64,000 nt of DNA from Steinernema hermaphroditum (GCA_030435675.1 CM059621.1:4960001-5024000), one strand, 5' to 3'. Positions 48,681-60,016 are shown, counted from the stretch's first letter. Notes: generated by a model not told the origin, from the letters alone. A program made the numbers and translations.

Positions 48681-50034
48681 CTAGACAAACGTTGCATGAA
48701 CATCGGTAACAGCATATATTTTCTTCCCTGTACTCCTAATTATATGATTAGTAAATAGTCGAGGTATTACTCTATCGACGACTGCGTTTCCATTGAAGAG
48801 CCTATTGAACATATCCACTCCGTTTGTGCTTTCGTCGGAAACATAGGCACTAATTTTATTTCGTAGTTTAAGGTCAGGCACCTCCGCCAAAGTACATTTT
48901 AACAGTCCTGACGCCGTCTCCTAAATTGCTAGGATACTGTTTTTAGTGTAATTTGTTGCTCACTGGATTATCGGCGTAAAATGGTCCTAACGCCACGTGG
49001 TTGCCATGCACTATACGTGCATTGCAGTAGCCGATCACGGTACCATCTTGGTTAATGGCGAACTGAAAAAACGGTGCGTGGATCGGGTGACATGGGAAGC
49101 AGAACGATTTGAGCACGACTTCACTGCCTAGGATCTCAGTGAAGCTGTCAAGACTATAGGGCTCGCCCAGCGAAGTGAGATCCGTATTCATTTTTGTGCA
49201 TAGCCTAAGATTCAGGCTTGGCTAAGGCTCAGGGCAGTCTAACATCAAATCGATACGCACTCGGTGACATGTCTCACCTTGTTAAAGGCGTCCGCTTGAG
49301 TAAACCACTTCCTTAAGAAATTGCCTCGTTTGATACCTCCAGCTATCGACTGATCATACGCTTCGACCATGGCGAAATCCACATTGTCAATTTCGATAAT
49401 TTGGGCAGTGTTCCAACTTTCCAGCTTCGACAGGTCGCAGTCTTTTGCTTCACCCAAGAGAGATACTACTTTCCAGGCGGCCTCTCTCTTGAATCCAGAT
49501 CGCTCGCTGTATTTGTGTACCATGTTGGGGGCTGAAACCCATCGTCTGAAACGGAGTATATCAATGCAAACCTGAGTTGAGGAACATGTTGCATCCGTTG
49601 GCGCAAGCAGTGATCTGACGGAACAGTTGTTGTCCCAAGCCGCATGACCGATATTTCGGGTGAGTGTAGTACATTCCGATAGTGAATACCTCGTGACTAC
49701 CTTGTTGAGATGGAAAGAACACTCCGTACACACAAGACACTGCATTTCCTGATTCTGAAAATTCTTGATTCATAATAAAAACGCTATAAAAGAACTCTCT
49801 TGCCGCTACCTTTGTCTACAGCGACGAGGAACTTGAACTTGTCCCTTCCATACCCGTTCAAAAATGTGTCATAGTCGTGGAATGAGATTTTCCATGGCAG
49901 CTCTTTGCCGATCTGAAAAAGTGAAATTTAACGCGATGAGTACATGTAAGACACTTTGAACTCACCTCAGTCACCAACTCCTCCCACCTCCACTGCGGAG
50001 GATTCAGATACAAGTCGTACTTCTCAAGCAGCAT
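48681..50034 (-). CDS. GNAT-family N-acetyltransferase (two-domain, nematode-type), gene B
   Basis: Tandem paralogue of gene A. Six exons: 50034-49966, 49912-49810, 49754-49572, 49531-49278, 49062-48964, 48920-48681; exon lengths 69/103/183/254/99/240 are identical to gene A; 315 aa. The start is MLLEKYDLYLNPPQWRW. Acetyl-CoA loop RSCGLG follows FTIGMYYTHPKY. The C-terminal half carries GYCNARIVHGNHVALGPFYAD. All splice sites are GT-AG and no frame is broken. The proteins are clearly diverged (roughly half the positions differ by eye), so the duplication is older than that of the srt genes. The substrate cannot be predicted. Confidence 0.88.
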
Positions 50035-51660
50035 AGCGAAAGAACGCTTACGTGCACACAGCGAAAACAGATCGAAAGAAGAACGGCCGGAAAAGCAGTA
50101 GTTGTTTGTGATAAACACGTTCTTTGGTCGCAGAGGACCTGTTTTTCGTCACGTGGACACATAGGGTGATCGCTGCCAGATGGTTCGATGTGGTGCTGAT
50201 TAAGATGAGATTCGGACACCGATTTCTCGAACGGCCGAACTGAACCGAATCCAACCCCAACCGAACCCGCTTCACAATGATAATGGTTCCCCCGAGACGT
50301 GGAAATTGTCAACATAGTCTAAGCGCGAAAAAAAACCAAAAGCAGGCGGGTATAAGGGTTCCCGGCCAAGAACAGTGTCAAACTTTCAGTACCGAAAATA
50401 CTTGACTATGATATTAAGTTGCATTTTACGTGCGAAGCATGCGAAAGAACGTTGGCAGAGACATCTATTTTGGTCAAAAAACTTCAAAAACATAGCGCTA
50501 AATGAGTGGCTCCGAGGGAATTCGCATGCTGACTTTCATATGCATGCGGAAGTTCGATGTGAGCACTTGAGCCCGACTGAACTCATTTGTTCGAACTAAA
50601 GCGAACCCAATTCTGTGAGCCATAACCGAAACGAACCCAAAAGGGCGAACATGTTCGGATTCGGTTCGATGGCCCACTCTATTACATGTTGCAACGTCAG
50701 TGAGAGAAGTGTGCGTACACAGCATGACTAATCTCATATATTTTTAGCCTCAAATGACGTCAAATGCTGATGACTTTTCGTCTCATCTAAATGTCAAGTC
50801 TGTTCACTTCGATTCCTATGAATTCATTTCATTGCAGTGACGCCTTGTTAAATAAACCGTAAATTACTCGTTCATTTCCATTGGAAGGTTGGCGTTTTGT
50901 TTTCTGGGATACTATAGTGAAAAGAAACAAACAAGATGTTTGATGGATGATGACAAAGAAGATGTGATTAATTTTTTAACATACTTTTGGTCAATTATGC
51001 TCATTTACTTTCTCCATTCTTCAGATATCTCATAGTACAGAACGGGCAACGTCAGACTCAGTAGTCCCTGCTTTCCACTCGTTAACAGACTACGATGTCG
51101 GTTAAATATTGGTTCCACTAAAGCAAGGCCGAATCCGGAAGTAGCCCAGGGAGCTGATCACATCATCGCAAAGATTCTTCGGCTTGAGTGTGCGCCATAC
51201 CATAGAAATATGAAAGCAAACACCTCATTTGCCCCATTGTGGATAAAAAGTACGGACTTTGAAATTTTAAAAATGAAATGTTATGAGTATTCAATGCGGT
51301 TCAATGGCCCACTCTGGTTCAATGGAACCATTGAATTTTCATGCAACTACGGTATAAGGTACGATGTGCCCGTGGAAGACAGCAGTCCAAAGGACAACTG
51401 CCCTCCATACTCCATTTGCTGACTTCTTTAAAAGTTACTTTTCTGTAAAATAAAGTATTTGTAAAAACAAGCAGTTGTCAAAACGGAAGCTCCTCTGACA
51501 TGGAATTAAAACGTGTCGTGTTTTCTTTTCCTCTCGCTGACGTTCTCGTGTATTTCCGTTTACGTTTGCGAATAATTGGACGAGGGAATAAAAGCAATGG
51601 CGCAAGGGAAGCAAAGATAAATCAAAACTGCTGCGCTCATCACGTCGAAAAATAAATCCC
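50035..51660. other. Intergenic with CGAACC-rich repeats
   Basis: 50165-50280 and 50570-50685 are rich in variants of CCGAACC/GGTTCGG in both orientations, perhaps arms of a decayed inverted-repeat element. A 70-codon frame at 51210-51422 is followed by AATAAA but has no family signature, so it is not called. Confidence 0.4.
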
Positions 51661-51985
51661 ATGGATAGCGACGTATCTTCGGTTCATGCGAAAGGTAAAA
51701 CACGCCTTGGCCTCCTTCCACGAATTTAAGTCTTTAGACGAAATGGACCAGCTTATGGTGGGTGCCCTCATTGGTGCTTTCGTGGTCACGATAGCGATCG
51801 TCGTTGTTGCTATAACGATACTTCTTGTTTGCGGACGCAATATTCGACATCGCCTGAAAAAAGTGTCCGTTGTACAAGAACCCAGCCACATCGTTTATCG
51901 TCCGAGTTATAGGAGGCTACGAAGAGTTGAAAGCCTCGTCGTTGTAAGACCCACCTTCATCAATGACATTCCTGTCATGGTGTAG
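51661..51985 (+). CDS. Small single-pass membrane protein, microprotein family member 1 (93 aa)
   Basis: Two exons: 51661-51694 (34 bp) and 51738-51985; phase-1 GT-AG intron of 43 bp; 93 aa. Residues 1-16 are short and polar (MDSDVSSVHAK, then DEMDQ after the splice). Residues 17-43 are one continuous hydrophobic segment (LMVGALIGAF ... ITILLVC), then a strongly basic stretch (GRNIRHRLKK). The tail is a 40-residue polar segment ending IPVMV. There is no cleavable signal peptide; the positive-inside rule predicts N-out/C-in. It shares layout with four other genes at 56082, 57384, 59006 and 61545. I recognise no known family; function unknown. Splicing, not the longer unspliced frame, is favoured because the same design recurs five times. 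Confidence 0.72.
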
Positions 51986-52039
51986 TTGTCTATTATTTAT
52001 TTTTGTTTCTTGCGTTTCGTATAAAACTTTAAGGTCACA

Positions 52040-52330
52040 AACTGGACCATCAGGGAGATTCGTTACATATGTTTGTTTTGTCCGTTCGGAGATGTTGAAA
52101 GACACCATGGGTACATGCAGTATGTACACAGTACACACATAGCGGCTCTACAAGCTCATTTCTGTTTCACTGAAAAAGAGGCCAAATCTGTGAACAAAAG
52201 TACAACTTCCCGAGACCGCATGTTTCCAAGTTGGCCTGCACAACAGCTCTCTCCTTTGAGCTGAGAGATTCATTTTTGTTTGTTCTTATAGCACTCTCTA
52301 TCTTACCCTTACCCGTGTTCGTTCATAAGC
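52040..52330 (+). repeat. R1 internal fragment
   Basis: Contains the conserved R1 stretch 'ctacaagctcatttctg...aaaagaggccaaat...ctttgagctgagag...ctctatctta'. Neither terminus is present. Confidence 0.55.
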
Positions 52331-52816
52331 GATGATGTTTATGACGGACGACGACAGCTTCATGCCAGAAATAATGTTAGTGATCAATGCAAAATCAAAT
52401 CAATTTATGCGCAAATGTTAACAATAACATCAATTGGGTTGTACAACATTGTGGCCAAACGCGCATTAGCGTCACAGGGGCATAGGAGACGTCCATAAGC
52501 GACGACACAAGTATTTGTTGAGAAGTAGTGCTTCGGATCCACTTGTAGTCCAAGGTCTTTGGCTTCAATGGTAGGAATCACATTGATACTGCAGGCGCGT
52601 TTGATGTTTCGACGGCCAATGTGAATACCTCGAAATCTGTGTGTTGACACCCAACCACTTACGTGGCCGAGTTCCCTCCCCCGGTTGTGCTTAGCACGCC
52701 AAATTGTGGACTCGTCAATCTCGACATACATTCCCGGCCTGACTATAACGACGATGACGATTATACATTGTAAAGTTATGTCAATTATTGTTTTGCTTTG
52801 TTGTTTATAGTTGTTG

Positions 52817-53736
52817 TATTGGGTTGGTCCATTGAAAATGTCGGATGGTGTAAACATCCTTTAAATTTGCAATATTTGCTTCCATGACCAAATCGATGGG
52901 TACGTTCTTGAGCACAGTTAATTCTCTCTCCATAATATGATTGGCGACTTGCTCAGTACATTCCTGGTGGTGTTCCAGGCCTATTCTGTCGTGATGACCA
53001 TTTTCTGGCACCTCGAGATGGCGAAATGCGAAGTGATGTACGGGCTTTTTACGTCATTAATTGTGTGATGGACGGTGGCTGCCTTCAACCACGTACATCC
53101 TTAGGTATTGCCTACCGAACGCACCTATTGTTATCTTGGTTATGTATCATAACCTGAGCTAATTTCACAAAGATGGCTTTTTCAAATGACCATGTTCTCT
53201 TAACTCCAACATTTCTAATTGGTTAAGTTACATAGCAGACAATGGGGATATGTAGCAGGTAGCTATCACTCACAGCTACCAAGCCCATATAGTGATTCCA
53301 CGAGATCTTTTCAACTTTCAGGAAACAGATGCCAAATGTCGAAAAAATGACCCTTGGATCCACAAAAAGTACGGCTACCCGAGACCTCACATTTTAAAGT
53401 TGACCTCCACAATGGCTCTCCACCTTGAGCTGAGAGATTCGCTGTTTGCGGTTCTTATAGTACTCTCTTCGCTCTATCTTACTGTCATCTGTTCTCCATT
53501 AAAAATGACGATACCAAAGGGAACCACTCCAAATAAAAGAAAGAGGTCGAAAATTGTACCAAAACATTTTTCGACCTCAAACCTCTTGTGTTCTATGAAC
53601 AAGGGGTCTGGGTTTTGCCTGAGAAGTGAGCCGCAGTTGCTCAGTCAAACAGTCAATACCGAGAATAATAGGCATGGATATATATTAAGAAACTGCCACT
53701 TAAATCATCCGACATTTTCAATGGACCAACCCAATA
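52817..53736 (+). repeat. R1 element, complete
   Basis: 920 bp, both ends intact: TA-TTGGGTTGGTCCATTG at the left and the inverse CAATGGACCAACCCAA-TA at the right; the inverted match extends about 30 bp. Best reference copy in the window. No transposase. Confidence 0.88.
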
Positions 53737-53754
53737 AATTGGGATCTTCCATTT

Positions 53755-54258
53755 GTGTCCCCAGCGATCGGTCGGGTCGTCCACTCGCTCTCTCTCTCTC
53801 TCTGAGGCTGTCTGAGCCGAATGAGTTAAGTGAGCGGTCGTTCTCGGCCATCGTTGTTGGCGCAATGATCGCCCCGGCTCCCAGAAGGCCTGGAACACCA
53901 GGGAGCCGTAGTTCCACCGTCTCGCCAAAAAGCCCGTCACGACCTTCCGACTCTCCCTGCGCTGCCAGAGAAGCCGAAGAAGTGCTGTAACTCCGAAGTC
54001 CGCGCCGCTAGCCGAACCCAGCTGAAAAGATGACTCTCCGCTCCGTTGGCTCTGCTCCACCGCTGTTCCACTTCCGGAATCAGCTCTTCACGACTTCGAT
54101 GCCCGCGCAAACTAATGGGAACGCTGCATTCTATTCGGATTCGTCTGCTCCACCGAAATCAGAAGAAAATCAGCGACCACGGTGTGACTATGTTCTTCTT
54201 TGTGCATATATGAGACGTCCTGCACGGCGTAAGCCGTTGATTCCGGAAGATAAATCGT
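53755..54258 (+). mobile_element. R2 SINE-like retroposon
   Basis: Starts TGTGTCCCCAGCGATCGGTC, includes the (CT)n block, and ends with the hairpin ACGGCGTAAGCCGT followed by TGATTCCGGAAGATAAAT. It inserted 18 bp beyond the end of an R1 element. No clear target-site duplication. Confidence 0.65.
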
Positions 54259-54550
54259 GTAAATCGTGTTGTAAATTTGCAAAATACGGAAGATTGAATT
54301 TGCAAAGGTTTGAGACAAATTCGCTGCAATATAAATAACCTCAGACGACAGGATACTGTGACGAAAGACTGTGCGCACATGTGTTATTCATGCAGGAAGG
54401 AACTGATTCAGAAAGGCTGATTCAAGTTCCTGCCTGCGCGACAGCCTTTAACGCTGGTGTGTCTTGCTTTCGGCCTACGTAAACACGTAATCACATCTTT
54501 TGGATATGTTCATACACAGTTGCTGAGACATTTGACTACCTTAGAGCACC

Positions 54551-54677
54551 TTTACTTTACTTTTACTTTACTTCATGAATCAAAGGCGTTACGCCTTGCA
54601 TGACACCGAAAATAGACAACAGAGGATATCACTTGTAGACGGCTTCATTCCTGGCGTGGTGTTCATGTCGAACCGGT
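54551..54677 (-). mobile_element. R3 SINE-like retroposon, short copy with 22-bp target-site duplication
   Basis: 127 bp flanked by a perfect 22-bp direct repeat (54529-54550 and 54678-54699, containing TGACTACCTTAGAGC). In minus orientation it begins ACCGGTTCGACAT (B-box-like GGTTCGA) and ends with the hairpin AAGGCGTAACGCCTT, TGATTCATG and a (GTAAA)n tail. It is 5'-truncated relative to 41890-42330. Long exact target duplication and A-rich tail are hallmarks of LINE-driven insertion. Confidence 0.88.
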
Positions 54678-54779
54678 CATTTGACTACCTTAGAGCACCA
54701 CAGATGTTAACTGACGTTTGTCGATAAACGGCAGCCGATGGATTTACGATTGAGCTGCGTCGCTGCATCGCGTCTCACA

Positions 54780-54990
54780 GAACGCATGAAAGGGTGCCGC
54801 TTTTCCACCGTCTGCCACTCAACTCCGAGAATACCATGACAATACCATGACGCGGCCCACCACCGCGCCTCGGCTGGATTCAGCAAAGAGGAAAAGCGAC
54901 GACTGCCGTGTGATATTTACCTTCCTTGTGCCATTTATGACGCCTTGCATGGCGCAAGCTGTTGATTCAAGAGTATTATTTCACTATGTT
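54780..54990 (+). repeat. Diverged R2-like fragment
   Basis: Contains 'gacgactgccgtgtgatatt' and the terminal 'atgacgccttgcatggcgcaagctgttgattc' type end, parallel to the 3' part of R2. Confidence 0.5.
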
Positions 54991-56081
54991 ATGTCACACG
55001 CCATGCCTACAGAATGCACACTTAGATGAATCCTATCAGAGAACAGACTGTTTACATGAAAGAAATTGGCTGTTTATGTGGATGAATCCATGAATTAATC
55101 TGCATTTCGCAGAATCTTTACTATAGAACATGTTCCCACATCATCCACAGTTTATGGCATTGTGAATAGTCGTCAACAGCGCCATATTAAATTATGATGT
55201 TCGATGGCGCTATTAGGCAATCGAATGCATGCTTACCCGTCATTTTTTGACAGCGTTCATCGCACTCAGCGTCTCAACAATTGCTCGCTTTCTTTCTGAC
55301 TCATCTCCCAGAATTTGATTCTATAAGCCAAGAGCCGCTGTCACGTTCATCTGCCTTTCTAGTCCGGGCATAGCCACTGTAAACCGAAAGAGCTGCAGTC
55401 ATATTGGTGATATGCAAAATCAGTGGTGGGTGAACAAAGCCAACTGAGTAGTCCCACATAAGAATCGGTTTCGTTAGAGCACTTCCTGCTTTTCCTCTTC
55501 GGGGTCATCTGCCGCACCACGATGAAAACAATACATTTCTTGTAATATTCCGTCGATGTTTAGTTCTTACAGTGTTCCTTGTGTAACCTCTCGGCCGCAT
55601 CCCCGGTCTACCCATGCTCCACGCTAACCGGTTAAGGTTTTTCTCCTTGGCTATTTATCGAATCCTGTCTCTTGCTGCCCTATCCGAACGGATCTTGAAT
55701 GCAACTAAACTTATTATAGAAACATCTTTTCGGTCTAAAGAAATTAGCAAACCGACTTTAAAAACATTAATCCACTTTAAGTGTAGCAAAGCTTCCAGAA
55801 ACTTTGGACAAGATTTGTCGGATATTAACGATTGTGCTTCGCTGAACACCTTGAACTACACGCGGATTACCTGCTCCCATACATGTGACTCATCATGGAA
55901 AATAATGATCGAAATACGCTGAAGCTATATTTGGTTATTTTCTCTGAATCTCTGTTCTGAGCTGTTGTAAATTATTCCTTGCTAACGCTCATTTTCGCGT
56001 GAAGTATTAACAATTCTACACATCAAAGTTCTTTTTCAGTGGCCGGACGTATTCGAAGGCACGTCTTGATCGTCTTCGGCA
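54991..56081. other. Intergenic, nothing recognised
   Basis: Open frame 55614-55922 (plus) lacks motifs and splice context. No repeat match. Confidence 0.4.
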
Positions 56082-56359
56082 ATGTCCTGCAGCACTTACT
56101 ATCGAGGTAATCGTAGTTGCTGCCATCAACCTTATTCATGTGTACAGATAGTACGACTGCAATAATCGCTGCTGTTGGATCAATTCTCGTCGTTATTTGC
56201 GTCACAGCATTTATCGTCCTTATCATGTTGATCATAGCGCATTACTTACAAGGCTTCCCACTACACACTGCTCGCTGTGTGCCTGCAATTTCGGCCGCAA
56301 CTCGGAATCCGGTCCGTAAAAATTCGTGGGGTGTTCCATCACGTATTGTGAGAATTTAA
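56082..56359 (+). CDS. Small single-pass membrane protein, microprotein family member 2 (78 aa)
   Basis: Two exons: 56082-56106 (25 bp, 8 codons plus one base) and 56148-56359; 41-bp phase-1 intron; 78 aa. The N-terminus MSCSTYYR is followed by D-S-T-T and a hydrophobic segment at residues 13-39 (AIIAAVGSIL ... IMLIIA). After a short HYLQGFPLH linker the tail is basic (RNPVRKN) and ends SRIVRI. The codon completed across the junction is Asp, as in members 1, 4 and 5. The unspliced alternative start at 56117 would read through intron sequence. Function and family unknown. Confidence 0.68.
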
Positions 56360-56759
56360 TTGCATCAATGTTGGTTGTTGTTAAAGCAGTTTATGTCACC
56401 ACACTTCAATGCAAAATGCTCCTTAGTCTACATAGTAGTTATAGGTTCCTTCACCCAACGTATTGTCTAGTTTTCTGAGCACAGAGTGTTCTTAAATAGG
56501 TTCTTGTTTCGCATGCTTCTACTAGATCCGTCATGGAAATTCGCGAATAGTGAATCTCGCTGCTGCGCACTTATGTAAACTTTGTCAGACGCAGGGTAAA
56601 CTTTGGATGTTTAACTTTGATCCCTCGTCGGTCGTTCTCAGCATTGCGTCTGCTATGAATCCTCACGCTCTCCTTTTACACTAGCTCTCACTCGTGTCGT
56701 CGTGGAAAACGGACAATCCCTCACTTGCTCTCTGAGCAAGTGGTTGGTCAGATGGAGGG

Positions 56760-57050
56760 CAGCTGTGAGTGCTCCGGCTTCCAGATGGAAATGGGTAATC
56801 CCACCACCGCTGACAACAAAATGTCCGACGCCAGGAATCCGGCTACGTCAGAAGTCGTCATCCCGGAAGTCGTTAACGTTCTGAGGACATCTCCCGGATG
56901 ACCCATCTCTCCATAAGCAACCGCGAGTTCCAAAGTCTCCGAGAAGGTGAAGTTCCGTCTCTATTTGCAGGTCCGATGATTCGCAGATGCCCCGTGAAGC
57001 GCGCCGCCACCAACCGGTTCCAGGGATTTTATTCATGAAATAAAGTCGTG
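56760..57050 (+). mobile_element. R3-related SINE-like retroposon
   Basis: Shares its body with the minus strand of 42170-42300 (CCCACCACCGCTGACAACAA, GTCCGACGCCAGGAATCCGG). It ends with AACCGGTTCCAGGG, then ATGAAATAAAGTCGTGAAG. The A-rich, periodic tail again suggests retroposition; its 3' portion is shorter than in other R3 copies. Confidence 0.55.
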
Positions 57051-57110
57051 AAGTTATAACACGTATGCGCGCATCGACAGACATGTAACGAGCTTCTTCG
57101 TTTCTCTTCA

Positions 57111-57384
57111 TCAAAATCTACGGATCGACTCAGGGGATGCAGGCGCCACCGAATACCCACAGCGTGCTGACGCAAACGGTAGCCTTCTACCACACGCATT
57201 TCGACGCACAATAACCAGTACATACAGGAGGAATACTCCAAAGGACAAAAGAATCGACCATAAGCCTATGCAAAGAATGACGAAGAAGGGGCCATTTGTA
57301 TCTCCTGAAAACTTATCTTCCGTATACATACACACCAGTTATCTTACCGCTGGGAGGGACGAGATGCCTGAAGTGGATGTGCAT
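57111..57384 (-). CDS. Small single-pass membrane protein, microprotein family member 3 (76 aa)
   Basis: Two exons: 57384-57348 (37 bp, 12 codons plus one base) and 57304-57111; 43-bp phase-1 intron (CAGCG|GTAAGA ... TTTTCAG); 76 aa. The N-terminus is MHIHFRHLVPPS, then G-D-T-N-G; hydrophobic residues 19-45 (FFVILCIGLW ... VLVIV) are followed at once by RRNACGRR. The tail ends ESIRRF. The splice-junction residue is Gly followed by Asp, a slight departure from the other members. It is the most diverged member by sequence but has the same exon layout and topology. Function unknown. Confidence 0.65.
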
Positions 57385-57399
57385 GCTCTCTGCCAGGAA

Positions 57400-58225
57400 T
57401 CTGTGCGAAAGGGAACTAGCCGCGACAAATTGCTCTCATCCGCTTCACCCACATGAGTCAAGGGAATTTCCTGTTAAGCTGCCTGCAGGCATATCGAATA
57501 ACAAAGATACTAAGAAGCTCAGCCGAATTAGACGAAGTTCCGAGTTGGGATTCTTGGTGACTCGAGTGGCCGACACTGAAATTAATACGTTGGAGTGGAT
57601 CATGATATTTTCTTAGGTATCAAAGCGTTTAGGGAATGCTATTCGTTGTTTCACGCTTTGGTGTTGCGTGAGTCGAGCTAAGGTACGTTAAATTTCCACT
57701 CGATCAGCGATGTTTGAATATATGCGACTCGAAATTTTCAATATTGCTTATTCAGGAAGCCAGCCATTAGCGTTTTTCGACAGCATCCTGTTTTTTTCTA
57801 ACCAATTAATAATAGCTATTAAGATCGAAACCAAACTGTGCTTAGTCATAAAAAGCTGTCACACCCACAGATTAGAAGAGATAAGTTGAACGTAACCGTT
57901 CTATCTATCACTTGAGAGGATAAGAGTTAGTAGAGGCTTAACTATAGTAATCCGGTTGTGTGACTAATGCACATAAGATGCGTATTAACATTCAGTGTCG
58001 CATACGTGCAGAGCGCGCCATGATTCTATAGCGGACTGGACACAAAGGCAGCGTAGATGTAGCTTATTTTGGTCCACAGACGGACGCAAAATACTCGCAA
58101 AGCACTTGATTACCTTGATTGTCTAACTCATTTTCCTTTCTACACTTTCCAAACGTTTGGAATATGAGGAAATTTGAATATAGAGATATCCATTCCAGCC
58201 GGCGAAGTCTACACCTCCAGCTTAA
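57400..58225. other. Intergenic, nothing recognised
   Basis: No coding-like frame beyond chance ORFs; no repeat match. Confidence 0.45.
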
Positions 58226-58229
58226 CTGA

Positions 58230-58572
58230 CAAGGCACCCTCATAAAGTGTCCCACACCGATTGAAATGAAATTTGTACAGTGTGATAGGCCTTGATGAGA
58301 ACAAGAAAACCCCAGAATATTATGTGCGTATAAGAGTACTAGAGTATCTAAACGAAACTTTAGCTTATAGGCATATGAGTCCTGCGACGACTTCCCTGAG
58401 GAGTATGTGTACTCAGCTCGCTCGATATTACGTACCGATGTATCGATGCACCGCAGGCGTCTCCTTCGTTGCTACTTCTCTTCTTACGTTTTTCATTTCA
58501 TGGTTTGGAATTGTATAGAAAGATTACAAATTTCATTTCAATCGGCGTGGGACACTTTGTGAGGGTCCCTTG
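58230..58572. mobile_element. MITE with 45-bp terminal inverted repeats
   Basis: Left TIR 58230-58274 (starts CAAGGCACCCTCATAAAGTG) and right TIR 58528-58572 (ends CACTTTGTGAGGGTCCCTTG) are inverted matches with only a few differences. 343 bp in total. The 81-codon ORF inside (58273-58518) is not credible as a transposase. A TGA beside each end may be a 3-bp target duplication. Confidence 0.85.
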
Positions 58573-58693
58573 TGAGCATCAAAGAAAATGATCAAAGAAA
58601 ATGAGCCAGTCTGAGCGACCGTCGGTTCGACGACAATTGCTAATTTACTGTAAGTGAATGTAAGTTTTACTATTTCCAAATAATAAATATAAT

Positions 58694-59006
58694 TTATACG
58701 TAAGTGCACACTTGCGATTGCACCTTCTTCGCCAACAATCCGAATTTCTTTCCTTCCTTCACCTTCCTTTTTCGTGGTTCGTGAATAATACTCCTCCTTG
58801 ATCGCCGCTTCAGAACAATGCGGATGATACTCACAAATATGGTCATTACTGCGACAACGATCGAAATCGCAACAATCAGAGCACCAAGGATAACAACGGC
58901 AGTGAACGTATCAATAACTTCATCTAGAACAAAACGAAGTCAACGCTGCTAAACAAGAAACGGACCTACCGCGGAAATCATAACTGCTATAGCCGCCGTT
59001 CTCCAT
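58694..59006 (-). CDS. Small single-pass membrane protein, microprotein family member 4 (88 aa)
   Basis: Two exons: 59006-58970 (37 bp) and 58923-58694; 46-bp phase-1 intron (CCGCG|GTAGGT ... TTCTAG); 88 aa. The N-terminus MENGGYSSYDFR is followed by DEVID; hydrophobic residues 18-46 (TFTAVVILGA ... TIFVSII), then RIVLKRRSRR. The tail is Lys-rich (EPRKRKVKEGKK) and ends QVCTYV, a class I PDZ-type C-terminus. The junction residues Asp-Glu match member 1, and HEP in the tail parallels QEP in member 1. A TAATTA-type homeodomain site lies about 80 bp upstream. Function unknown. The single open frame is only recovered after splicing. Confidence 0.7.
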
Positions 59007-59540
59007 GGATTGTCTTAGCGCGAATTAGAAAAAAATGGATCGAGCGGAATTAGTGAAAGCTGTGTTTGTGTCTCTCTTCAAATCCGCCCAATTAATTAGA
59101 GTGGGAGGCAGTCAATCTTCCAAGAAGCACGAACGTTTTTGCGTGGATCTGTAAGCTGAACGCCAAAGAAGTTCGGAGATCTCTGTCTAGCGCCTAAGTA
59201 TGTTTTGCAATGTCAGATCTGTGAAACCCCATCGCCCCCATGCCAAAGAACATCGTACAGTGCACATAAACAGTGCGCGGATGGTCGATAGATTTATGAT
59301 TCTCGTGGTGGTGTGCAGTAAAGCGTCGGTCCATCGCATAGCATATGCTAACAAAGGCGAGAAAATCTGATGCACCTGAGTTTGGGCTGTGCTTTTAATG
59401 CGGCGTCGGTTTCCGGATAAAGTGGCTTTGGGAATTAATGTGGCGTCATCATATTGTGACTTTCACGACTTCACAACATCATATTGTGAAGAGGCAGAAA
59501 CGATAAAACGGTATCTTACTCATTCAGCGAACTTGCTTGG
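59007..59540. other. Intergenic, nothing recognised
   Basis: Upstream region of microprotein gene 4. No other feature supported. Confidence 0.4.
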
Positions 59541-59890
59541 AGCCGTAGTTCCACCGTCTCGCCAAGAAGCCGTTACAATCGCCCGACTCTACCTGCGCCA
59601 CCAGAGAAGCCGAAGAAGCGTTGCAACTCCGAAGTCCTCGCCGCCAGCCGAACCGAAGATGACTCTCCGCTCCGTTGGCTCTGCTCCACCGCTATTCCAC
59701 TTCCGGAATCAGCTCTTCACGACGACGCCCGCGCAAACTAATGGGAACGCTGCATTCTATTCGGATTCGTCTGCTCCACCGAAATCAGAAGAAAATCAGC
59801 GACCACGGTGTGACTATGTTCTTCTTTGTGCATATATGAGACGTCCTGCACGGCGTAAGCCGTTGATTCGGGAAGATAAATCGTGTAAAT
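59541..59890 (+). mobile_element. R2 SINE-like retroposon, 5'-truncated
   Basis: Begins within R2 (GGAGCCGTAGTTCCACCGTC) and ends with CGGCGTAAGCCGTTGATTCG plus GAAGATAAATCG. Nearly identical to the 3' two thirds of 53755-54258. Confidence 0.65.
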
Positions 59891-60016
59891 CGTGTAAAAA
59901 TCAGCGAACTTCAGAGAGAGCGAGTGAACAGCCGGCCGATCGTCACCGACACAAACTTAAGACCTAATTATTACGTCGCTTCACTAAAAATATCGCTAAA
60001 AATGAGGCTACTTTCG

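Noticed and set aside
51210..51422. 70-codon plus frame followed by AATAAA, as a sixth microprotein gene
   Set aside because: No hydrophobic segment after a short first exon and no matching phase-1 intron, so it does not fit the family.
53292..53990. 232-codon plus frame
   Set aside because: It spans the end of an R1 element and the start of R2; a chance fusion of two repeats.
54660..54680. GGTTCGA-type box as part of a genuine tRNA gene
   Set aside because: No acceptor stem, A box or anticodon arm fits; the box belongs to a SINE-like element.
58273..58518. 81-codon frame inside the 343-bp MITE as a transposase
   Set aside because: Far too short, no catalytic motif, and bounded by the inverted repeats.
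59389..59967. 192-codon plus frame with a protein-like MTLRSVGSAPP segment
   Set aside because: The segment recurs at 54030 because both are R2 copies; frame length differs between copies.
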